Assembly: GCF_001625215.2 (NCBI RefSeq)
Contig: NC_030386.2
Location: forward strand, 24,894,545-24,958,544
Length of the DNA stretch: 64,000 nt
DNA from: Daucus carota subsp. sativus
Taxonomy: Eukaryota > Streptophyta > Magnoliopsida > Apiales > Apiaceae
Direction of reading: 5' to 3'
Below, one piece after another: positions 34,957 through 45,047 of this stretch; position 1 is the first letter of the stretch, and each line of letters opens with the position of its first letter. Position numbers and translations under genes: made by a program. Under the pieces are notes generated by a model. The model had not been told where the DNA came from, ran no database searches, and saw only the letters and a program-made list of their open reading frames with translations.

Positions 34957-37513
34957 TTAAGTCTTCACGTTGTTGCTCTCCAGTTCCCTCCTCAATTGCA
35001 GGGAGAAGTCATCACTGACGTCATCATCATCCCAATCATCTTCCCATTGTTGTGTTGCTTCTTTTCCCTCTTTCTCATCCCACTCTGCAAACATAATAAA
35101 ATAGGACATTAAATGAATGGAGTGGAGGGACTTCTCAGTAATTTCTTGTACTCCAGAAGTACCAAAATTGTAGTTTGATTTGCAAATTATTCACTCCAGT
35201 ACAAAGGACCACCTTAATATTATTAACCTATTAATACCATTATCTATTAATAATGCAGAAGATCTGATAGAGATGAATAAAAATATAAAAGCACTAAAAA
35301 GATAGCTTGGTCGGACGAACTGCTAATATATAAACAATTTGGCTTATTATAAATAAGATACATACTTAATACGAGTAACTTCTAACCCCACATATAGAAC
35401 ATACTACATACTAATAAAAACAAAAGACCTCTTACATATTCATTCTTAATCCTCATTAGTTAATCTCAATAAAATACTATAATCTATACTTGACCACCTA
35501 ATCCCACACAAACTATTCAATGAGCAACAAAAATCAACTCCTTGAATACATAACCTCAATATATACCGATGTCATATGAAAGACTTTAAAATTCTAATGG
35601 ATTCCAATACAAATGATCATTAAACCTCTAGCAGTTCAACTTCTGACAACAACACTTTCGCAAGTGTCCCACAATACCAGAAACAATGATAAGGCTGAGT
35701 TGTTAAGCCCAACAACTAATACTCTAAGCATCTGGCAGAATAAAGCAAACTTTAAGAAATTTTTTGAAGCAAATATTTTGTTTTAAAAATAATTTCCTGA
35801 GAATTTATAAATCTGTTTATGAAACTAAATTACTATTAGAAGAAAGCAGTTACAAGACGATAGTCAATTTTATTTTCAAAAAGATTTTCTGATGCGAACA
35901 AAAATAATGACAAATCTATATCTCATAATTCAACACGATCAAAATCTATACCTCTACCCCGGGAAATCTCAACCACAGAAGGAAGAGATGACGATGTTTA
36001 TGTATAACAACCCATAAATGAAGGAACTCGTTAAGATACTAAATAATATATCAACAAATAAGTCATTTAGTAGTGTGCGGGGATTTCATTACTTATTTTA
36101 GGAAATGGGAACTCTAGTAATATAACCTCATTGACTAGGGCCAAAAAAAAAGGGGCTTACAACATATTGATTATGTATTTAATAAACTACTATCCCCGCT
36201 TATAAAACACATAAATATACACACTATTTCCCATCAATATAATGTTTGAACTCCTTTGATATGTCATTCCTGAAAACTCCGCTTATAGTGGGCTTATAGT
36301 AGGTGCGACTTTCAGACCTCATGATCAGAAATTATTTGTATTTTACAATTCAGTTTCTCTATATGAAGATGGGGATTTACAAGTTCAGCGCATCGCACAC
36401 ATAAAAATGTAAGAACATTCAATAAATTTTGAAGCATATATAAGCTCATAACTCCCTCTTCTTTGTATATCACTCGAGTCTATTTATATATTAATACTTA
36501 CCGATTCTTTCAACATCCAAAATTTAAAATTTCTTTTACTAGAATCCTGCCCGAATTTGCGATTATTTACCCAAATCCTTGCCAAATTTCAAGATCATTT
36601 ATAAAACCTGCCAAATATTACTGTCCAAGTTGGTAAAATACTTTTATTGTATCAGATCAAATTTTACGAACCCCAACTCCTTGCACTAGAATAAGCATGG
36701 TCACCAAAAAATGTTCCTACTTATACAACTTAGCACTTAAGAATTCTTTTATGAAATTGGCGAATTAATCACATAGCTCGGGATTAGTTGCAAGACTTGC
36801 ATGCCACGAAAATGCTTTATTTTGGCGCAACTTCCATATACCCCCTCTCATGACATGCAAAACAAAAAGTAATCTCCAAATTTACAATGGCAGCATAGCA
36901 GGTCATATACTTAACCTTTTTATCCTATTTCTTCACATCCAACAGCAAAAGATGTTTTAATATAACATAGTAGTTAGTACACCAGAATCTAGACACAAAG
37001 TTGTTCTTATTATTGTCAACGAAAAAATTTATTGACCCTCCATCTCCTAATGCAATCACAAGTTTAGAAACTTTAATAAATCCTCATGCTCATGTATTCA
37101 ATAAATCGTGATTACATATCAACTAAATATACCACATGGGAACACTGGAACAAGTGCCACATACCCACATAGCAATCATATTCAAAAATAAAATATAACC
37201 TAGCATGTATCATAATTTGAAACAACACACAAAGACACTAAAAAAAATGTCAGTGAAGGATAGCTGAAAATTGACATGTATATTTAGAAAGAAATCAATA
37301 AACATTTAACATCAATGTAAAAAACAGCACGTTAACAAAAATAATTACTAGAAAACATGAAATAACATTGAATTAAAATGAATTGGCAATACGAAAAACA
37401 CAAAATAAAAAAGTGAAATGACCTTCATCGATCTCGAACTCCTCGAACTCATCATCATCTTCGAACAAATCAATCTTGGGTTCTTCTGTGGCTACCTTAG
37501 TTTCTTTGTCCAT
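34957..37513 (-). CDS. DSS1/SEM1, 26S proteasome and BRCA2-binding small acidic protein
   Basis: Exon 1 is complement(37423..37513) and exon 2 complement(34957..35084), GT-AG, phase 1; 72 aa, like the 70-75 aa of plant DSS1 proteins. It carries the two conserved acidic blocks DLFEDDDEFEEFEIDE (residues 16-31) and QQWEDDWDDDDVSDDF (about 43-58). DSS1 is a lid subunit of the 26S proteasome, a partner of BRCA2 in recombination and a component of TREX-2 in mRNA export. The 2338-bp intron is over ten times the coding length, which makes the gene easy to miss. A likely 5' UTR intron spans complement(37520..37685), from ATC|GTAAGT to TTATTAG, ending seven bases before the ATG. Confidence 0.92.
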
Positions 37514-37689
37514 CTTAATCTAATAACTCAAACAAAATCAAAATCAAAAAGCTAAGAATTTATCATAAACCCTAGATCTTAATACACTATTCAGCAATTG
37601 ACTAAATATAATATAAATCAATACATAGATAATATACATGTGTTTACATAGGAAGGTTTAAGAATGAAGGGCAGTGAGAACTTACGATT

Positions 37690-38436
37690 TGGATGAACAC
37701 AAGTCAAACACAGGTTCTTAGTTTTTTGGATCTGTGAGTCTCGCTTGCTTAAGTTTTTCTTCAATGTGGCTTTAAGTTTTAACGACCTACTTTTTTATCT
37801 GAAATCCAATGCGACATTTTTCTTTAAAATTTTATATAAAATATATATCCTATTTTCTAAAAATTAATAATTAATGATTTCATAACTCGTCAAACTGATT
37901 AAATTAGATTTTATCGATGATTAAGTCGATTAAATTAATATTCAATTAATTTTAGAAAACTGATTAGATATTAAATATTTGATAATCGATACTTGACTTT
38001 TTATATACCATTTTTTACTTTATACTGGTATGTAGGTTAATATATTAGATATTTGAAGTGTTGAATCGGCCGAGTTAAAAGCCGTATTGGTTCGCACCCA
38101 ACTATTTTGAGACTCAAAGGTTATTTAGCCTATTTTTTAACTACATAAGTGAATTATATTAATCGAGCAAGAGAAATTCTTCAACTCTTCAACTTACCAG
38201 GCAACCAGCTTCCTGCTGTATCACAACAATATTAGGCAAACCATATATGCTTAGTTCCTCTTTAAAAATGTCTGCTGATTAGTATAACTACAACATGTCA
38301 AACAATTGACAGGTTCCATTGGGCTTTTCTCTTAACATTCCCAACTCTGTACATTTCATTTTCTCACTACAAGCTACCAGTGATATTTACACGACATGTC
38401 ACACGTATTCTACAACTCACACCACTCCTGCACTAC
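37690..38436. other. Intergenic between DSS1 promoter and CNGC 3' end
   Basis: AT-rich with no ORF of note. It must contain the DSS1 promoter (minus strand, reading away from the CNGC gene) and the CNGC 3' UTR. Nothing else recognised. Confidence 0.5.
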
Positions 38437-41070
38437 CTAAACATCCTCCCTGTCTAAAGAAAAATCAGGCTCATCAGGCTTAAACAGCTTGGGCATCTTC
38501 AGGCTCGAAGAAGAAGCCCCAACCACTTGCACTGGCACAACCTTGTGCCCAACCCCTCGTCTCGTATTAGCCGCAAACTTTGAGGCCATGATGGTGGCTC
38601 CAAGATGCTGTGTACCATCCGAGCTCTCAACCAAAACATGCTCTCCGCTTCCGTCGTCATAGACCACAGCATTGCCAGTCCCATCTGGCACAATGTAGTA
38701 GTGATTCTCCTGCAGAGCCAGCTCCTTGGAGAGTTTCCTCCTCTTGTACCTTCGCCACGCGGCTTGCATGTAACAAGCCCCCCAGGTTCTCCACTGGGAG
38801 GAGTAGTACCTGAAGGCATGCTGCAGCTTCTTGCTGTGGAGATGCCTGAATTGGTTTGAGACAAATTTGAGGTCTTCTGCTCGAAGGGCGAAGGCTTCTA
38901 CTTCGGTTAGTGTTCTGACTGTGCGCGTTGAGGTGGGGAGGTTTACGCTTGAGTTGGGGAGTAAGGCCCATGTAAGGAGCTCTTCTCCACAGAAATCTCC
39001 TGGTCTGAGGGTGATTGAGTTGAAGAATCCTGTCCTTCCACCATTCGTCGTTGAGCTCTCCAATTGGCCCCTGATTATAAACAGCATTTCGTTTACTGGA
39101 TCACCTTCTTGGAAAATGTAGCTGTCTTGGGTACTTAAGGATGACACAAGCCTTTCACATATGGCATCTAGAAGCTGAACATCCATTTGTGAGAAAAAAG
39201 GAACCTGTTTCAACGGATGTTATAATAAGTACCTTACCAGAATGATGTCTAATTGTATAATTGCAATAACATAATACAAGAAGTGCATACCCGTTGGACA
39301 AGTTTTAGGCAGAGATGTCGTTGGATGTCACGTCGCAGGTCCTGTGGCAAGGATTTTAAGATGGCTTCTTCATCAACTCCTTTGGTAGCAACCCATCTAT
39401 ACTGAACAAATCGACGAACACGTTCTTGCAGGGCAGGAGGTAATTGCCGGTGTCTCATCCACTCCTCTGTATCTCTCTTTTTGATTCGCCACTCTTCAAG
39501 CCTCACAGACATGGATTGCAAATATGACTTCATAAAAAATCAAAATGATTAAAATTTTAATGTTAGAGTTTAGTTGAAACATCAGTGACTATACTAGGAC
39601 AAGGGAAATACTCCCAGATGATAAAAGATGTTACCTGCATGTTTCCTATTAACTGCGCGAACAGAATCAAACCCGAAATGGATAGGAGAATGCAAAATAA
39701 AGTCTCACCAATGTAAGTGCTGGTCTGCAAATTCTGTCCATATGAGCTGCAAATGGAAAAATTATGCACAATCAAAGGCTCTGCTGACTATACAGAGAGA
39801 GAATTTCACAAGATAGAAACCAGTTTACTCTTTGATTTCTAAGAGGAAGAAGATGTAAATATGATATAAAGCAGAAGTGCACCTTAAATTTCTTAAACCC
39901 CACCAGAGGCTATACAGATACTTCTCATACATGGGGGACATAGCAACTTCACTAGTAAAAGCATCCGAAAACATTCCAAATTTAAATGTTGAGTCTAGAT
40001 TATTAGCATCACAAGTAGAAAGCACTTTGGTGAAATTGAGCCAATAAGCCCGCTGGATTTGTCCTAAACTGTTACAGTCCAGAAAAGTAAAGTTGCAAGG
40101 GGGAACTCTGTGCTGCTCCGCCAGACACTCGTCTCTCCAGCACGAATGCTGCCTGCCTATCGACATCAGATACCAGGCTGCTCCTAGTACCTGCACCAAG
40201 AGTAGATGATAAACAAACGTGTTTTGTCTCGTGCACGAGTGCTAGATTTATCTACAAATTACTAATGGAAGAGCGAATAACAGGATGAGAAAGACGAGGA
40301 GGAGATCATTACATGACTTGCTAACATGTAGAGCACAAGATTGTATGCAGCTCCAGCCCAAGCAGTATTAGCAACGACGCCTGTAGTTTTAATTATCCTC
40401 TGATTCAGGGGAAACATGACAAACAGTCTTGGAACATACTGAATCAAAAGAATGAGAACCAGAGTGTTGTGAGCATGATCAGCACTGTTGTTTTTCATTG
40501 CTGGAACAACATACCAATTAAGAATCTGCAACCGAAAAAAAAAATCAAAAATTTAATTCATAATTTAAATGAAGAAAACATCTTTAAATTGGTCCAGCTT
40601 GCCTGAGGTAAAGGCAGAGAAGCTGCAAGATCAATAATAAAATCAGATTTCAAATATCGCATAGCAATTTGATGAGAATCCATAACAAGTTCCCCTCTAC
40701 CAAAAACTCTAGAACTTGGAGCAACAAAGGCCATCCTAAACTTCATCACAATGTGCAGAACAAAAAAAAGATCAGCCATGGTTCTGAAATAGGTAATGGT
40801 AATCGCGGCAGGAACATCGGTGCTCATACAAGCAGGTCCACCAACATAAGGCAGGAAAAAATACAGAGGGTCTATGAAAAGAGAGAAAAGACAAGTGAGC
40901 AGAAAAAAACGGTTCCATCTGGCAACAATAGGGCTACTAGGATCAAGAATTTGGTAGAGCCATGGCGCAGCTCTGGCGAGTGCTGGCTCGGTTTTTGATT
41001 TCAGGGGATTGGCTGCTTGTCGCCTGAGCTGGCGGAGTTGGGATGCTGGCGTCGAAAATATTCTATTCAT
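38437..41070 (-). CDS. Cyclic nucleotide-gated ion channel, group III (CNGC16/18-like), six exons
   Basis: Exons on the complement: 40603-41070, 40313-40525, 39883-40190, 39635-39746, 39291-39527, 38437-39204; 701 aa, the usual length. Plasma-membrane cation channels of this family carry Ca2+. Exon 1 has the first transmembrane helices, exons 3-4 the pore region (LWWGLRNLSSYGQN, the plant GQN-type filter). Exon 6 has the nucleotide-binding domain (about 447-570, phosphate cassette RPGDFCGEELLTWA) and a calmodulin-binding IQ motif (MQAAWRRYKRRK). The end, LKMPKLFKPDEPDFSLDREDV with one residue trimmed, resembles AtCNGC18, which drives pollen tube growth; CNGC16 is the other close relative. Intron 1 begins GC (CAG|GCAAGC at 40602), with no usable GT. 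Some leader sequence should lie in 41071-41320. Confidence 0.92.
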
Positions 41071-41536
41071 CTGTCATTGCGGAACCCAAATGAGGGTTTG
41101 CTGGATTCCGCCAAGAGGGAGGGATGGACTTGATGTGATTATTTGGGTTTTTTTTTTCGAGTTTTGTGTGATTAAGATGGGGATTTTGTGAGAATGATGG
41201 ATGGAGAAGTGCAGCTAGGAGGGTTGCAGAGGGTGAAATTTGGCAAGGGGGATTGATCATAGGTGCAAGTTTGGAGGGAATGAAAGGCAATGCTTTAAAA
41301 TAGGTACGCTGCATTGCATCTTTGCATGTAAATTATGGGACAAAATTGTCTAGTCAATGCGTATTCTCATTTTTTAGACTATGTGGTATCTGTAATTCAT
41401 GATTCATCTGTCATCGTATGAATAACGAAAATTTTGGTATAAAGCAATCACAATCAAACTCACTTATAAGTCATATAAATTCAAAATTTAAAGGGCAAAT
41501 TACATGTTTTAGTTTTGGGGCATGGAGAATTTCGAG

Positions 41537-42772
41537 GGTTTTGGCCCCAAATAACCAGATTTAGGGTGAAAATGCCCAAAATAACAAAATACCCGAAACA
41601 TGGCCCTCACTAACCAGTAGAGACGCTTCTCGTGTAGCGTTTTTGTTTTTAAAACAAAAACGCTACATCGTGTAGCGTTTAAAGTTTTTTATTTTTTTTA
41701 TAAAAAAGAAAAACGCTACTCAAATTAGCGTTTATGGTTTTAGTGGATCACCTGGAAGTGGGCTGGGCTTTTACATCTAAAAACGCTATTCATACTAGCG
41801 TTTAATGCTTGGCTTTTAAAAATCAAATGTCAACTCATGTGGCGTTTCTCTTTTGTTACAAATTAAAACGCTAATTCTCTTGGCGTTTGTTTTGTTTTCT
41901 TGTTCTCAAATATTAATTATTCTAAGGCCAGTCCTAAACTCTAACCGTCAGTCAATTTAACTTAAAATATAAATTAATCATTCTGCAACCCAAACCTAAA
42001 CCCTAAATGTTAACGATTGTAAATTAATTTATTACACCGACGTCTCGGCTTCAGGGCCTTCGGCCCTTCAACCTCGTTTAATTAGGGTTTAGGCTCGAGG
42101 GAGTAGGGCCTACCGGCCCTACACCCTCAATCCTAAACCCTATCCGTCGGCCAATTTAATATACAGTATGAATTAATCATTCTGCAAGCCAAACCTAAAC
42201 CCTAAATGTTAACGGTTGTAAATTTATTTATTCCGCCGGCGTCTCGGCTTCAGGGCCTTCGGCCCTTCAGCCTCGCTTAATTAGGGTTTAGGCTCGAGGG
42301 AGTAGGGCCTACCGGCCCTACACCCTCAATCCTAAACCCTAACCGTCGGTCAATTTAATAAACAGTATGAATTAATCATTCTAAAACCCAAATATAAACC
42401 CCAATTATCGGTCAATTTAATTTTAAATATAAATAAATTATTCTAAAATCTAATCTGAACCCTCAAATATTAACAACTGTTAATTTACGTTCCAATTATT
42501 ATTTTATCTAAGGTGATCAAAATTATTTTTAAAAAAACAAAAAGAAACAAAAGTAGCTAGTCTTGGGCTTGGGCCTAAAAAATGTAAAACGCTACTTCGT
42601 GTAGCGTTTACATCTTTTACAAAATTATAAAACGTTACACGAAGTAGCGTTTTATTACAAGTTAAAAACGCTACTTCACATACGTCTTTACTTGTTATTC
42701 AGGGCCAACTTTTTAAAAATGGTTATTTTGAGCATTAGCTTGGTTAATCTGGTTATTCAGGGCCTTTTTTCG
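41537..42772. mobile_element. Mutator-like element with arrayed TAGCGTTT palindromes
   Basis: Inverted ends share GGCCC..AATAACCAGATT and CAAAATAAC; flanks are AATTTCGAG (41528-41536) and AATTTCGAA (42773-42781), a 9-bp duplication with one mismatch. At least seven palindromic pairs of AAACGCTA and TAGCGTTT lie in both arms (41620-41890 and 42585-42700). The centre is a 199-bp tandem repeat. No transposase is visible. Class inferred from duplication length and long arms. Confidence 0.65.
41935..42400. repeat. 199-bp tandem repeat with palindromes and CCCTAAAC motifs
   Basis: Two full units (start marks CGGCTTCAGGGCC at 42047 and 42246) and partial units on each side. Each unit holds the hairpin AGGGCCTTCGGCCCT, a GTAGGGCCTACCGGCCCTAC palindrome and CCTAAACCCTAA resembling plant telomere repeats. 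Confidence 0.85.
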
Positions 42773-43410
42773 AATTTCGAAGATCATTGTATAAAAGTTT
42801 GAAATAATCATAATCAATAATTTCGATTACAATAGTTGGATATTAGTTGACTTAGGTTGTTAAAAAATTCATAATCGATATGTAGTGTTCTAAATATCTT
42901 TCGTTTAAAAAATATATTTTTTCAATTCAGTAATTATCCTAGGACAAAAGTAAAAAGAGGAGGCCAATAACTTAGTACAAAAAAACCCTCATAAATTCTG
43001 AATCGACAAGTCACCAGATTAGTTTTGATTTCCGACTTTTACAATCATACTGATATGCTATAAATTCGATTCTTATGAAATACATTTCAGGGAAGTCGTT
43101 TTTGAAAACTAACTTCTCAACTTTTCTTTAAGAATTAAACAATTATGATAAATATCCTCCACTCACCCGTAAACACTTGTAATTTGCGAGTTCCTTTCTT
43201 CAATTTATTGGTGACTGTTAAAAGCCTGACTTCTGCGTTTGTAAGTTAGAAAAATTTATTCGTATCGTTTATGTAAAAAGTGAAAAAACACTTATAAAAA
43301 ACTTAGAATGCTAACTTTTGTCTCTGGACGTCTATTTTTTTCAAACACTTCAATCATTTATAAGTCTTAAGCCAAACTGTCCCTGCATATTTTATCGTAC
43401 TTGATTGATA
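42773..43410. other. Intergenic, nothing recognised
   Basis: AT-rich, no ORF with family similarity and no clear repeat ends. Confidence 0.5.
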
Positions 43411-43661
43411 CTCCCTCCGTCCCATTTAATTCTATACGTTTCTTTTTCACTACTCGACACGCACTTCAATGCTCTTATAAAACATAGTTCTACAACTTAT
43501 TTTTAAAATTTTCTTTTTCTGAATAAAAATATAACATTCAAATTTTTATACAGAGAAGAAAAATCTTAAAAACAAGTTATAGAACTATATTTTACGGGAG
43601 CATTAAAGTCCGTGCCGCGTCCTCGTCCCCCAATGTATATAACTCAGGGGGACGGAGGGAG
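43411..43661. mobile_element. Stowaway MITE (251 bp), copy B
   Basis: Termini CTCCCTCCGTCCC and GGGGACGGAGGGAG with TA duplications at 43409-43410 and 43662-43663. It is alignable over its whole length with copy A (34233-34483). Confidence 0.92.
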
Positions 43662-44176
43662 TACTTATCTGTTTCGTTTATAGAAAATGATACGGTAGTT
43701 TTGCACAAGATGTCCTGTTTTACTACAGTATTAAAAACAGCCTTTTACAGTACAAACCTTTTTGTCAGAAAACGGTTTAAAATAAAGAGGAACATCAAGA
43801 AAAAAGAAAACATTCGGGTGGAGAGATCTATGATCTGTTTCACAATGAAAACACATGCATGACGCATGCGCCTGCAAATAAACACACCAAACGCATCCAA
43901 AATATAAGTATAAATACAAAGATTGTTGACGATAAATTGTGGAAAATTTGGAATAAATTTCCAATTTCTCTTATGTTTGATCTTGATAGTGGATTAGGAA
44001 ATTTCACTTAAAATTATATTATCCTAATTTAATATTCAACATATTTATGTTAATAGTTAATACTACTCACAATTTGCCCTTTTTCAAAACCAGAAAGTAG
44101 AAACTACAGACGTTTTGTCTGTTCACACCCCTATACTCTAGTAATAAGTGTGAACTACCTTTGTCTCGTTACCAAG

Positions 44177-44578
44177 CAGGGCTGTAATTCGAGTCGAGTC
44201 AGTCGAATTTCGAGCCGAACTTAATTCGAGCCAAGTTTAATCGAGTCGAGCTGAGCCGAGCCGACTTATTTAACTAATCGAGTTTAAATCTCTGCCCGAA
44301 CTCGAGCCGGATCGTTTAGCTAAACAAGCTGGTTTTAACGAGTCAAGTGAGCCAACTCGCATAATTTTATACTAAATCGAACCTAAACCTCTACCTGAAC
44401 TCGGCTCGTTTATTTTCACGAGTCAAATCGAGCCGCTTCGTTAAATTAAACGAGCCGGAATTTTTGTCCGAATTCGGCTCGTTTAACGAGTCGAGCCGAG
44501 CCGAACCCAGTTAAACGAGTTTGAGCCGGACGAGCTGGCGAGCAACCCGACTCGAATTACAGCCGTAGTACTAAGTGA
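44177..44578. mobile_element. hAT-like MITE rich in GAGCCGAGC motifs (402 bp)
   Basis: Inverted ends share GGCTGTAATTCGAGTCG. The interior is built from short GAGTCGAG/GAGCCGA repeats in both orientations. Flanks TACCAAG and TACTAAG give a 7-bp imperfect duplication, consistent with an old 8-bp hAT target. No coding capacity. Confidence 0.7.
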
Positions 44579-44689
44579 AGATTGTAGTTCATAAATAAAG
44601 TGCTCGGCTCGTTCAAGTGAATTTGTTTTTTTATTTATTAAAAATATATAATTTTAAATATAACAATCTGTTTAATTAATAAATAATTT

Positions 44690-44770
44690 TATGCTAATTT
44701 TTTTACTATTAGATTCGAACCTTAAGTTTTTTTCATCTAACTGACAGCTCCATTATTTAACACATATAAA
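44690..44770 (-). mobile_element. Possible tRNA-SINE head fragment
   Basis: The minus strand shows GGAGCTGTCAGTTAG, then GGTTCGAATCTA, in A-box/B-box order about 30 bp apart. No tail or duplication was found. It lies about 280 bp upstream of the NHL gene start. Confidence 0.3.
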
Positions 44771-45047
44771 TATTAACTTTACCTTCTTGCATTGAGCAGA
44801 GAGCTTTCATTGCTTTTATCTACCACTACAACCCTCTCAACAGCCCACTTCTTTTCCTTTTAATTGCACTCTCTCTTCCAAGAAAAGCAAGAAACACAAA
44901 CAAGATTTGGGTCTTGTAATTAATTTGCACAAAGTGAGAATAAATTGATTGTGGGTCACTCTTCTTTTCTAAATTAAAGCCAAAGTTTGCATCTTTATAT
45001 ATAAATATTCTCGTTTTTTGGATGTACTCTGAGAAGAAGAAACAACA

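Noticed and set aside
38605-39121. Overlapping plus-strand frames opposite the CNGC last exon
   Set aside because: Shadows of the real minus-strand coding sequence, which has conserved domains and splice sites.
41990-42350. Interstitial telomere (CCCTAAA) or organellar/rDNA fragment
   Set aside because: The motif occurs only once or twice per 199-bp unit and not as an array; the unit does not resemble rDNA.
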